Assembly (NCBI GenBank): GCA_017938245.1
Contig: JAGBBX010000044.1
Location: 1-36,284, forward strand
Length of the DNA stretch: 36,284 bases
Source: Bacteroidaceae bacterium
Lineage (GTDB): Bacteria > Bacteroidota > Bacteroidia > Bacteroidales > Bacteroidaceae
Direction: 5' to 3'
Made by a program: the position numbers and the translations under genes. Within the stretch, counting starts at the first letter, position 1. Each line of letters starts with the position of its first letter. Positions 7,171 to 15,304 of the stretch are shown in pieces. The notes beneath the pieces were generated by a model. That model was not told the DNA's origin, ran no database searches, and worked only from the letters and a program-made list of their open reading frames with translations.

Positions 7171-7863
7171 TTATACAATATTCTCGAGTAGAATTGCGGC
7201 GCCCACAGTCATACATCCTGCCACTGCAACAGAGAGGCTGCTCATTGCTCCTTCTATCTCGCCAATCTCCATAGCCTTAGATGTTCCCATTACGTGAGTA
7301 GAGGTGCCTATGGCAATACCCTTTGCTACAGGATGCTTAATACCGAATATATTACAAAGAATATCTCCTGCTATATTACCAAAGAGGCCTGTGATTATAA
7401 TTGCTGCAACTGTTATTGCAATGTATCCGTCGAGTTCTTGTGATAGTCCTATGCCAATAGCTGTGGTAATTGATTTTGGCAACAGGGTGACATACTCTTT
7501 ATGCCCCAAAGTAAATAGAATTGACATTGCTGCTATTGTTACGCCGCTTGTCAGCACCCCCGATGCAATGCCTATGAGAATTGCCGTTGCATTCTTCCTC
7601 AGCAGTTGAATCTGCTCGTACAGAGGTATTGCCAAGCATACGGTGGCGGGTGTAAGCAGTGTGCTTATTTGGCTTGCTCCACTATTGTATTTGCTGTATT
7701 CTATACCTGTGATTGCAAGTACCGAGATTGATATTGCTATGGCAACAAGTAGGGGGTTGAAAATGAATATATTGAATCGCCTTTTCAGTACAACGCCAAG
7801 AATATAGGCACCCAAAGTGAGTATAATGCCAAAAAAGATGGAATTCTCGAAAAATTCTTTCAT
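7171..7863 (-). CDS. lrgB: LrgB/CidB family membrane protein
   Basis: A 230-residue, almost wholly hydrophobic protein with about six or seven membrane segments. Diagnostic family segments are LLTPATVCLAIPLYEQ, LLPKSITTAIGIGLSQELDG and GIAIGTSTHVMGTSKAMEIG. It overlaps lrgA by 4 bases (ATGA), so the two are translationally coupled. LrgAB/CidAB proteins have been linked to murein hydrolase export, cell death control and, in some species, pyruvate uptake or glycolate/lactate handling. The role here cannot be chosen from sequence. Confidence 0.9.
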   Translation of the reverse strand: MKEFFENSIFFGIILTLGAYILGVVLKRRFNIFIFNPLLVAIAISISVLAITGIEYSKYNSGASQISTLLTPATVCLAIPLYEQIQLLRKNATAILIGIASGVLTSGVTIAAMSILFTLGHKEYVTLLPKSITTAIGIGLSQELDGYIAITVAAIIITGLFGNIAGDILCNIFGIKHPVAKGIAIGTSTHVMGTSKAMEIGEIEGAMSSLSVAVAGCMTVGAAILLENIV

Positions 7864-8222
7864 TTGCGGCCTCCTTTCTCTTTAAGCCTGATTATAAGCT
7901 GCGTTATTCTTCCCGATACAGCGAGTACAAACACTGTCGACACCAGCGAAATTATTATTATTGCAGCCAAAAACTGTTGCATCACCTCCCACGACTCGAT
8001 GAGTCCGACTGTCGGTGGTATGAACATTATAGGCATAATGTATATAAGAAATTTACCCGTCTCCTTCACAGCCGAGAGTTTCAGCGCTCCTGTGCTGAGC
8101 AGTGTGAAAAGAATAGTCATACCATATATGCTTGCAGGGATAGGTAATGGAATTATCTTGTTGAGTAGTTCTCCTATAAGCGATATTGCAATAATAATTG
8201 TAAATTGTCCTATGTACTTCAT
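7860..8222 (-). CDS. lrgA: LrgA/CidA family holin-like membrane protein
   Basis: About 120 residues with four predicted membrane segments. LLNKIIPLPIPASIYGM and the following hydrophobic run match the LrgA/CidA family. I choose the internal ATG at 8222 (MKYIGQFTII) and not the in-frame ATG at 8252, because the promoter element at 8250-8257 overlaps the latter and the ten extra residues are polar and untypical. The gene is first in a two-gene operon with lrgB. Upstream lie two copies of a 38-base repeat, one of which supplies the promoter. Confidence 0.87.
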   Translation of the reverse strand: MKYIGQFTIIIAISLIGELLNKIIPLPIPASIYGMTILFTLLSTGALKLSAVKETGKFLIYIMPIMFIPPTVGLIESWEVMQQFLAAIIIISLVSTVFVLAVSGRITQLIIRLKEKGGRK

Positions 8223-8249
8223 TTTATGTGGCGGCAATATTTTTCGGTG

Positions 8250-8257
8250 CAAAGATA
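8250..8257 (-). promoter_or_regulatory. -7 element of lrgAB inside a dispersed repeat
   Basis: The minus strand reads TATCTTTG, matching TAnnTTTG, 28 bases upstream of the chosen lrgA start. It is part of the 38-base repeat 8251-8288 and of the same family as the promoter repeats at 30660-30916. Confidence 0.6.
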
Positions 8258-8364
8258 GTCACAAACGAGCAAGAAATATCAAGCTTGCTTGAATATTTTT
8301 TTCAGCGAGTGCCGTAAATCTTATTTAAAGATAGTCACAAACGAGCAAGAAATATCAAGCTTGC
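8251..8364 (-). repeat. Two direct copies of a 38-bp promoter-bearing repeat
   Basis: Positions 8251-8288 and 8327-8364 are identical over 38 bases, offset by 76. Read on the minus strand they contain GCAAGCTTGATATT, TTGCTCGTTT and TATCTTT. The same ordered motifs occur in the 83-bp repeats at 30660-30908, with the shared CACTCGCTG segment between copies. The distal copy carries TATCTTTA, not TATCTTTG. Confidence 0.8.
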
Positions 8365-8433
8365 CGGCACTTCAACTTGTTATACCTTTTCTATCGTTTG
8401 TAAAAAAAAGTTTTAATTGTGATAAATTTTTAC

Positions 8434-8441
8434 TATCTTCG
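8434..8441 (+). promoter_or_regulatory. -7 element of the DUF5715 gene
   Basis: TATCTTCG, one base off TAnnTTTG, lies 26 bases before the ATG at 8467. Confidence 0.45.
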
Positions 8442-8466
8442 CGCGGCATAAAATAAAACCCATCCA

Positions 8467-9348
8467 ATGAGCATAGAAGATAGAAGAAAAGAGGCATTGT
8501 CAAACCTTAAAGACGATTTTAAACTATTAGGAATTGCATTTCAACGATTGTGGCGCGATGTCGTAGAGTTAATAAAATGTATAAGAATAGGGAAAATTGA
8601 ACTCGGAAGAATCAACAATCGATTACTGTTGATGTTACTTCTCGTAGCAGTTGTTGGAGTGATTCTTTTCTTCACAATGCGCAGTTGCGATAGCAACGAA
8701 GCACCCGAAGACCCCGTCTCGACCGAGACGCGCCCACCTTATGCATTTAAACGTCAGCCACGTGTGCAGCGTCCCGAAGTCAAGCATAGAATTTTAGGAG
8801 CGAGCATAAGAAAGCATTTCAACGACCTTAACGATACCCATTTGGCAGTGGCAAAAAAGATTGGTATTGCACCATTGGCATCACGTGATGCTGTTGACGA
8901 CGCAAGCCGCAAACTTGTTGAGGTAAACGATTCCGACGCATATATTGTAGACAAACTTACACATTCGATTCCCTTTCTGGTTCCCGAAGCAGCAGCACTG
9001 CTAAAGCGTATTGGAGAGAATTTTCAGGATTCACTTGTGATGAAACACCTGCCTCCGCATAAGATAATTGTATCGTCGGTGTTGCGTACACAAAGTGATG
9101 TAAAGAGGTTGGGTCGAAACAATGTGAATTCCTCGAAGAATTCGGCACATTGTTATGCAACAACAATGGATATTACTTATAAGCGCTTTTTCTCGGAGTA
9201 TGGCGAGGAAATTGACAAAACAGGTAAACTTAAACACGTCCTCGAAGAGGTTCTTCGCGATCTTAAACTGCAAGGATGTTGCTACATTAAGCACGAAAAG
9301 AAACAGGCCTGTTTCCACATTACAGCACGAAGATTCCCGAAAGAGTAG
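8467..9348 (+). CDS. DUF5715-like, M15/LAS-type metallopeptidase, membrane-anchored
   Basis: A 293-residue protein: cytoplasmic N-terminal helical part (1-50), one membrane segment (about 53-69), then a periplasmic domain. The C-terminal domain has the D-Ala-D-Ala carboxypeptidase (M15, VanY/LAS) motif set: SSVLRT at 203-208 with the conserved Arg, S226-A-H228 with Asp235 (SAHCYATTMDI), and a second metal His in CFHIT at 284. Members cleave peptidoglycan stem peptides or related bonds. The canonical SxHxxGxAxD signature is degenerate (T replaces the small residues), which is typical of DUF5715. It is a single-gene unit ending in a strong bidirectional terminator. The exact substrate is unknown. 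Confidence 0.75.
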   Translation: MSIEDRRKEALSNLKDDFKLLGIAFQRLWRDVVELIKCIRIGKIELGRINNRLLLMLLLVAVVGVILFFTMRSCDSNEAPEDPVSTETRPPYAFKRQPRVQRPEVKHRILGASIRKHFNDLNDTHLAVAKKIGIAPLASRDAVDDASRKLVEVNDSDAYIVDKLTHSIPFLVPEAAALLKRIGENFQDSLVMKHLPPHKIIVSSVLRTQSDVKRLGRNNVNSSKNSAHCYATTMDITYKRFFSEYGEEIDKTGKLKHVLEEVLRDLKLQGCCYIKHEKKQACFHITARRFPKE

Positions 9349-9386
9349 TGGGGTGAAAAAACAGTGGCACCGAGAATATAGAACCT

Positions 9387-9417
9387 AAAAAAGGAGAGCA
9401 ACGTTGCTCTCCTTTTT
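9387..9417. terminator. Bidirectional intrinsic terminator
   Basis: A perfect 15-bp inverted repeat, AAAAAGGAGAGCAAC with GTTGCTCTCCTTTTT, with no intervening bases, lies between two convergent genes. It has a T run on each strand. Confidence 0.9.
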
Positions 9418-9441
9418 ATACAATGCAATTATTTCAATAGT

Positions 9442-11217
9442 CTAATTAAATAGCTCGTCTCGCTGAACGTAAGCAATAATGTCACCTCGGTTGACGTGTG
9501 CGCCTTGCTTTGCGCAAACCTCTACCACACGACCGCCAAGACCTGTGGCAACGGGCTGAAGTTCGCCCCACGATGTGATAATAGTGCAGAACTCCTCATC
9601 GGCTGCAAATTTCTTTCCTATTGCAGGGGGTAGTGAGTCGCCATCGGTAGAGACCTCCCACAACAGCTGTCCCTTTACAGGTGCTACAATGGGGTCGGCC
9701 TTAGCGTGTTTGATGGCAAGAATCTCCTCGGCGCTTACACCCTGTTTGGCAAGCTGAGCCTCCTTTGCTTTCTCAATGTCGGCAAGGAAACGCTCCTTTG
9801 CAACACCGCTTCTGAAATCGCGATATTGGCGATCGTGCATAGCAAACTCGAACAACTCTTCGTCATCCTCGCCTGTATCCCAACCAAGCTCTTCCATCTC
9901 TTTGCGATACTTGTCAAGTGCATCGGGATAGAAACTCTGCGGGTCGGCAGTGGTAAACTCATAGCCTTTCTCTTTGGCAAGCTCAATAATCTCGGGAGCA
10001 AGTTCGCCGGGCAGCTTACCGCTCTTACCAAGAATCATACCCCACATACTCTCGTCCATACGGCTGAAACGTGGCTCGTCCTGTGCGTTGCTGAGAAGGT
10101 TCATCAAAGCGATGTTTTTGACATACTGGCTGAAAGGTGTAACGAGTGGGGGATAGCCTACGCGGGGCCATACGTATGCAACCTCGTTGAATAGCTCAAC
10201 CATAAGCTCGTCGAGTGTGTATGTGGGTTTTCCTTTGCTTGCGAGAATACCGTTTATGCCTTTATGAACGCCTGCGAGGTCGGACATCATTGAACCCATC
10301 ATACCGCCGGGAAGTCCGCTGGTAAGCAGCAGTGAACTCATCAGCTTATTATTGCTATCCATAAAATGACCCATCCATTCGTCTATGAATTGCTGTGTTA
10401 AACTACGAGCTTTCATATAAGCATTCATATTGATTTCAGGGACTTTAAAGCCTGCATCTTTAAGCATTGCTTGAACACTTATTATATCGGGATGAACCTT
10501 ACCCCAAGATAGCGGTTCGATAGCAGTGTCGATGATATCACAACCATTTTTACATACCTCGATGATAGATGCCATAGAGAGGCCGGGGCCGCTGTGTCCG
10601 TGATACTGTATAATGATAGAGGGGTGTTTCTCCTTTATACTCTTTGTCAGGCGTCCGAGGAAATCAGGACGTCCTATTCCTGCCATATCCTTTAAACAAA
10701 TTTCGGCAGCTCCGGCTGCAATAAGCTCATCGGCCATATTGCTGTAATACTCTACAGTGTGTACCGGAGAAGATGTTATACAGAGCGTTGCCTGAGGAAT
10801 CATTCCTGCCTCAAGTGCATATTTAATCGAAGGTATGATATTTCGTACATCGTTCAGACCGCAGAAAATGCGTGTAATATCGGTTCCTTGCGCCTTCTTG
10901 ACCTTATACATCAGACGGCGAACATCGGCCGGCACAGGGAACATTCGCAGCGCGTTGAGTGCGCGGTCGAGCATATGTGTCTGTATTCCTGCTTCGTTAA
11001 AAGCTTTTGTGAAACTGCGTACAGCCTTGTTGGGGTTTTCACCTGCCATCAGATTCACCTGTTCAAATGCACCTCCGTTGGTCTCGACACGTGCAAAGCA
11101 ACCCATTTCGACAATAACGGGGGCTATTTTTTCTAACTGTTCAGCCAGTGGCTGGAACTTACCCGACGATTGGAACATATCGCGGTAGACCAAACTGAAT
11201 TTTATCTCTTTTTCCAT
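9442..11217 (-). CDS. OadA/PycB-like carboxyltransferase with a biotinyl-like domain lacking the biotin lysine
   Basis: A 591-residue protein of the oxaloacetate decarboxylase alpha/pyruvate carboxylase subunit B family. The N-terminal TIM barrel (about 1-310) has RDMFQSS in place of RDAHQS, then ARVETNGGAFEQV, FCGLNDVRN, CLKDMAG (the active-site Lys) and the metal ligands in YHGHSGPG. The PYC_OADA-like part contains LPGGMMGSMMSDL. The C-terminus (about 515-591) looks like a biotin/lipoyl attachment domain (APVKGQLLWEV, then GGRVVEVCAKQGAHVNRGD). Where the biotinyl Lys motif (A/V)MKM should be, near residue 550, it reads ITSWGE, so this domain cannot carry biotin. The enzyme may use a separate biotin carrier subunit or may not be a carboxylase. 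It is monocistronic, with a TAACTTTG promoter upstream. Confidence 0.8.
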   Translation of the reverse strand: MEKEIKFSLVYRDMFQSSGKFQPLAEQLEKIAPVIVEMGCFARVETNGGAFEQVNLMAGENPNKAVRSFTKAFNEAGIQTHMLDRALNALRMFPVPADVRRLMYKVKKAQGTDITRIFCGLNDVRNIIPSIKYALEAGMIPQATLCITSSPVHTVEYYSNMADELIAAGAAEICLKDMAGIGRPDFLGRLTKSIKEKHPSIIIQYHGHSGPGLSMASIIEVCKNGCDIIDTAIEPLSWGKVHPDIISVQAMLKDAGFKVPEINMNAYMKARSLTQQFIDEWMGHFMDSNNKLMSSLLLTSGLPGGMMGSMMSDLAGVHKGINGILASKGKPTYTLDELMVELFNEVAYVWPRVGYPPLVTPFSQYVKNIALMNLLSNAQDEPRFSRMDESMWGMILGKSGKLPGELAPEIIELAKEKGYEFTTADPQSFYPDALDKYRKEMEELGWDTGEDDEELFEFAMHDRQYRDFRSGVAKERFLADIEKAKEAQLAKQGVSAEEILAIKHAKADPIVAPVKGQLLWEVSTDGDSLPPAIGKKFAADEEFCTIITSWGELQPVATGLGGRVVEVCAKQGAHVNRGDIIAYVQRDELFN

Positions 11218-11285
11218 AGTTAGAAGTTTTTTAGGTTAAGCATAGAGTGGTGTAGCTCTATGCCGTCTTTTATATTCTTTCACCG

Positions 11286-11293
11286 CAAAGTTA
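11286..11293 (-). promoter_or_regulatory. -7 element of the OadA-like gene
   Basis: The minus strand reads TAACTTTG, an exact TAnnTTTG match, 69 bases upstream of the ATG at 11217. Confidence 0.6.
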
Positions 11294-11622
11294 CACGTAA
11301 TATTTAATTTTCATAACTTTTAGGTGTGAATTTTGTTTTTTTTAGAAAATCGGTGATAGATGTCTGTTTGTCTGTTGTTTGATAAATGGTTTAAGAAAGC
11401 GCAAACTATGCAATGAAAGCCACTGCATTAATTGAACTATTTAAAAAAAGTCCCTTTTTATTATCAAAATTTCACCCCTAAATACTATATTTCGCCACTA
11501 ATATTTGGTTTTAACCACTAAAAGCTTGTTTATATCGTAGAAAAACGAAAAACTAAAAAGTAAGTGTTTCCTTTGCAGAAAATATGAGAGCAAGAACCCA
11601 TTTTACTTCGTATCAGTTATAT

Positions 11623-11630
11623 TAAATTTG
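11623..11630 (+). promoter_or_regulatory. Possible -7 element of the acyl-CoA ligase group
   Basis: TAAATTTG matches TAnnTTTG and lies 41 bases before the ATG at 11671. The surrounding DNA is very AT-rich, so a chance match is possible. Confidence 0.4.
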
Positions 11631-11670
11631 AAATAAACAATCATTATTACAATCAATAAAAACTACTATT

Positions 11671-13350
11671 ATGTTGACACATTATTTGACTTTTATCAGC
11701 GAGGCCATAAAAACAAATTGGGATAAGCCCGCTATAACTAATTACGGTGCCAATACATTTACTTATGGACAGATGGCCGAAGGTATCGAGAAGATGCATA
11801 TTCTTTTCGAGAAGTGCGGTATAAATAAAGGAGAGAAAATTGCTATATGTGCAAAGAACTCGGCCGAGTGGTGTGTCGTGTTTTTGGGTATTGTTACATA
11901 CGATGCCGTAGCAGTGCCTCTTTTGGCCGATTTTCTCCCTCAGAACATAGCCGATCTTACAAAAATATCAGATAGTCGTCTGCTGCTGATTGACAAAGGT
12001 GTTGCAAGCAGTTTCTCACGTAACGGTATTTTTGAACAGTTCAAGGACGTTGAGGATTTTTGCGGAATCATCAATTTTGTAAATGAAAAAGTTGAGTTCG
12101 ATAACGGAAATTTGCAGGGCATAGGAAATTACATCGATGAGACATTTGCGCAACGTTATCCCGGTGGGCTGACTGCTGCCGATGTTGATTATAGCCGAGG
12201 AGCAGAGGCACTCGAAGATTTATCTATAATTAGTTATACATCAGGAACAAGCAGCGCTCCGAAAGGAGTAATGCTTCAAGCAAAATCACTCTCGGGAAAT
12301 ATTCGTTTTGCACGTGATTATGTGCCTACTGTCCCCAATGGAAACACCTTCTCCATTCTGCCTTTGGCACATATTTTCGGACTTTCGCTCGACTTCCTGT
12401 TTATGTTCTCAAAAGGATGTCACATCCATATATTCAGTGCAAAGCCCGTCCCTGCACTTTTGCTGAAAGCGCTTTCCGAGGTTAAACCTTTCCTTTTCCT
12501 TACCGTTCCTCTGCTGATAGAGAAGATTTTCAGAGCAAAGGTAATCCCCGTGCTTCGTAAGCCTGCAATGCGCATACTTACCGCTATCCCCGGTGTGCGT
12601 AATGTAATATATAAAAAGATTAGAAAAACCGTACTCGATGCATTTGGTGGGAATCTTCATATTGGCGGATTCTTTATCGGTGGCGCTGCCATCAGCAAAG
12701 ATGTAGACGAGATTATGCGTAAGGTGAAGATACCATACGCTGTTGGTTACGGAATGACCGAGTGTGGCCCGCTTATCAGTTATAAAGGATGGAACCACCC
12801 TGCACTTAAGAATAATGCAGGTATCATACGTCCCGATATTGAGGTTCGCATCGATTCTTCATCACCTGCCACAATTCCCGGTGAGATTCAAGTGCGTGGC
12901 ACACACGTTACAGCAGGATATTATAAAAATCCCGAGGCTACAAAAGCCGCACACACCGATGATGGCTGGTTCAAGACGGGTGATATGGGCACAATGGATG
13001 CAAATGAGTATGTAATTATTCGCGGACGTTGCAAGAATATGATTCTTACAGCAAACGGTCAGAATATATACCCCGAGGAGATTGAAGAGATAATCAATCA
13101 ACAGCCTCTTGTTATGGAGTCGCTTGTGGTTGGTCGCAAACACGGTCTTGTTGCTCTTGTTGTTATAAATCAGGAAGCAGCCAAGAGTATGGGAGTAGGT
13201 GGCGAAGAGCTTAGAAAAACAATAGAGGATGCTGTATTCGCTATGAATGAGCAACTTCCTATCTATAGCCGAATTGCCAAATGCGAGCTACGTGAGGCAC
13301 CTTTCGAAAAAACTCCAAAGCTTAGTATTAAACGATTTATGTATCAATAA
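11671..13350 (+). CDS. AMP-forming acyl-CoA ligase (long-chain fatty acid type), paralog 1 of 3
   Basis: A 559-residue ANL-superfamily adenylating enzyme that would activate a carboxylic acid, probably fatty, to acyl-AMP and then acyl-CoA or acyl-ACP. Visible motifs: P-loop A3 TSGTSSAPKG at 190-199, A5 VGYGMTECGP (about 360), A7 GWFKTGDMG (about 430), A8 hinge RGRCKNMILTANGQNIYPEEIEE and, near the end, the A10 catalytic Lys in EKTPKLSIKR. No signal peptide is seen. It is followed 15 bases later by a close paralog, with a third paralog after a 265-bp gap. The substrate cannot be inferred, and an acyl-ACP synthetase role is possible. Confidence 0.9.
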   Translation: MLTHYLTFISEAIKTNWDKPAITNYGANTFTYGQMAEGIEKMHILFEKCGINKGEKIAICAKNSAEWCVVFLGIVTYDAVAVPLLADFLPQNIADLTKISDSRLLLIDKGVASSFSRNGIFEQFKDVEDFCGIINFVNEKVEFDNGNLQGIGNYIDETFAQRYPGGLTAADVDYSRGAEALEDLSIISYTSGTSSAPKGVMLQAKSLSGNIRFARDYVPTVPNGNTFSILPLAHIFGLSLDFLFMFSKGCHIHIFSAKPVPALLLKALSEVKPFLFLTVPLLIEKIFRAKVIPVLRKPAMRILTAIPGVRNVIYKKIRKTVLDAFGGNLHIGGFFIGGAAISKDVDEIMRKVKIPYAVGYGMTECGPLISYKGWNHPALKNNAGIIRPDIEVRIDSSSPATIPGEIQVRGTHVTAGYYKNPEATKAAHTDDGWFKTGDMGTMDANEYVIIRGRCKNMILTANGQNIYPEEIEEIINQQPLVMESLVVGRKHGLVALVVINQEAAKSMGVGGEELRKTIEDAVFAMNEQLPIYSRIAKCELREAPFEKTPKLSIKRFMYQ

Positions 13351-13365
13351 ATTATAGTGGTGATA

Positions 13366-15039
13366 ATGAAACACTTTTTGTTTTATATTGGAGAGTCAAT
13401 AAAGGAAAATTGGAATGCACCTGCGCTTAGTAACTATGGTGCAAATACATTCACTTATGGCGACGTAGCATCTTTCATAAAGAGATACCATATTCTTTTC
13501 GAGAAATGCGGTATAGTAAAAGGAGATAAGGTCGCATTATGTGCACGCAACTCGGCCGAATGGTGTATTGCTTATTTTGCCATTGCATCGTATGAGGCAG
13601 TTGCCGTACCTTTGCTTCCCGATTTTTTACCACAGAATGTGTTGGACTTGACAAAACTTTCTGACAGTCGTCTGTTGTTGACCGATACTTCGATATTAAA
13701 CGGACTGAAACGTGACAAGGTACTTCCTCAATTCGATAATATCGATAATTTCTGCGGTGTTGTCGACATAATAACATTAAACTCTGTTTCCGAGTGTAAA
13801 TGTGTAGTTCCGGAATTGAGCGACGAAGTCGATAAGTGTTTCAAGAGCCGTTATCCCAACGGTGTAACACAAAAGCATATCGATTTTGGAAAAGGCAGCC
13901 TCGATGCAATATCGGTAATAAGTTACACCTCGGGAACAAGCAGCGCACCCAAAGGTGTTATACTGCCCGCACGTGCTATTTCGGCCAACCTCGAGTATGC
14001 ACGTTCCCATATGTATGCCGAGCAGGGATATACAATATTGTCAATTCTCCCATTGGCACATATATTTGGCCAGGCATTTGATTTTATTTTCCCATTCTCG
14101 AAGGGTTGTCACATATATATATATACCGAGAAACCTATTCCGGCGAAACTACTCAAGGCTCTTTCCGAGGTTAAACCTTTTATGTTCCTCACAGTGCCTT
14201 TACTGGTCGAGAAAATCTTCCGTTTGAAGATTATGCCTCTGCTCGAGGAGAGGTCGATGCGTATTCTTACATCACTCCCATTTGTAAAAGGAATAATATA
14301 TAATAAGATACGTGCAAAGCTAATTGAGACATTTGGAGGTAATGTTGATAAAGGAGGTCTGCTCATAGGCGGCGCAGCCATCAATAAAGAGGTTGAGAAT
14401 GTAATGTGTTGCATAAAATTCCCCTATGTGGTAGGTTACGGAATGACCGAGTGTGCTCCTCTTGTGAGCTACACACGTTGGCAGGATTTTATTCCTCACA
14501 CCTGCGGCGCTGTTGCCCATCCCTCGGTAGATGTGAGGATAGACTCCGAGAATCCCGCCGAGGTTCCCGGTGAGATTCTTCTCAAAGGCGACGCTGTTAC
14601 AACAGGTTACTATAAGAATCCCGAAGCCACAAAAGCATCATTTACCGTTGACGGATGGTTCAGGACAGGAGATATGGGTACTATGGATGCCAAGGAGAAT
14701 ATTGTTATTCGCGGCCGTTGCAAAAATATGATTCTCACTGCCAACGGACAGAACGTATACCCCGAGGAGATAGAAGAACTGGTAAACCAATTACCATACG
14801 TAGTTGAATCGTTGATAGTTGGTCGCAAACACGGTCTTGTCGCTCTTATTGTTCCCGATTACAATGCCGCAGGTGAATCAAACATATCTGACGAAGAACT
14901 TTGCAAGCAGATAAAAGAGGCGGTTTTCGGCATTAATTCCAGACTGCCTTTGTATAGCAAGATTACCGATTGCGAGATTATGAAAGAGCCTTTTGAAAAG
15001 ACACCAAAACTGAGTATAAAGAGATTTATGTATAAATGA
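13366..15039 (+). CDS. AMP-forming acyl-CoA ligase, paralog 2 of 3
   Basis: About 557 residues. The ATG at 13366 (MKHFLFYIGESIKENW) aligns with the N-terminus of paralog 1, so it is preferred over the GTG at 13357. Motifs: TSGTSSAPKGV (A3), VGYGMTECAPLVS (A5), GWFRTGDMG (A7), RGRCKNMILTANGQNVYPEEIEE (A8, with Val for Ile) and EKTPKLSIKRFMYK (A10). It lies 15 bases downstream of paralog 1, presumably in one transcript. It differs from paralog 1 mostly in the middle acid-binding region, suggesting a different substrate range. A hairpin follows at 15072-15109. Confidence 0.9.
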   Translation: MKHFLFYIGESIKENWNAPALSNYGANTFTYGDVASFIKRYHILFEKCGIVKGDKVALCARNSAEWCIAYFAIASYEAVAVPLLPDFLPQNVLDLTKLSDSRLLLTDTSILNGLKRDKVLPQFDNIDNFCGVVDIITLNSVSECKCVVPELSDEVDKCFKSRYPNGVTQKHIDFGKGSLDAISVISYTSGTSSAPKGVILPARAISANLEYARSHMYAEQGYTILSILPLAHIFGQAFDFIFPFSKGCHIYIYTEKPIPAKLLKALSEVKPFMFLTVPLLVEKIFRLKIMPLLEERSMRILTSLPFVKGIIYNKIRAKLIETFGGNVDKGGLLIGGAAINKEVENVMCCIKFPYVVGYGMTECAPLVSYTRWQDFIPHTCGAVAHPSVDVRIDSENPAEVPGEILLKGDAVTTGYYKNPEATKASFTVDGWFRTGDMGTMDAKENIVIRGRCKNMILTANGQNVYPEEIEELVNQLPYVVESLIVGRKHGLVALIVPDYNAAGESNISDEELCKQIKEAVFGINSRLPLYSKITDCEIMKEPFEKTPKLSIKRFMYK

Positions 15040-15071
15040 TATATTAGTTTGATTGTAGATTGTTAGACCCC

Positions 15072-15109
15072 GATTTCCCCAATGATGCCTATGCCTTGTT
15101 GGGGAAATC
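15072..15109 (+). terminator. Hairpin after the second acyl-CoA ligase
   Basis: An 11-bp perfect stem GATTTCCCCAA/TTGGGGAAATC with a 16-base loop is followed by an AT-rich stretch without a strong T run. It probably separates the first two ligase genes from the third. Confidence 0.6.
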
Positions 15110-15304
15110 AATTATTTAAGTAACTTTATCTAATAAATGTTAATGTAGATGTAAAAAAAACTTTAATTTGTTCAAAAAAGTACATATTAAATGTTAATTT
15201 TAGGCTGAAATATTCTTTAAAACAAAATATTTAAAGATATTTGTAAAAAATTTAGTTTCAGAAATTTAATATTACAGATAATACATTATTAAAACAATAA
15301 TATT

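Larger units (their letters stand above)
11218..11670. other. Intergenic region between two divergent genes
   Basis: These 453 AT-rich bases contain no credible gene. They hold the leftward promoter at 11286-11293 and a possible rightward one at 11623-11630. The middle (11300-11600) shows nothing I can name. Confidence 0.5.

Noticed and set aside
8223-8252. Longer start for lrgA at 8252
   Set aside because: It overlaps the TATCTTTG promoter element and adds polar residues not expected in the family.
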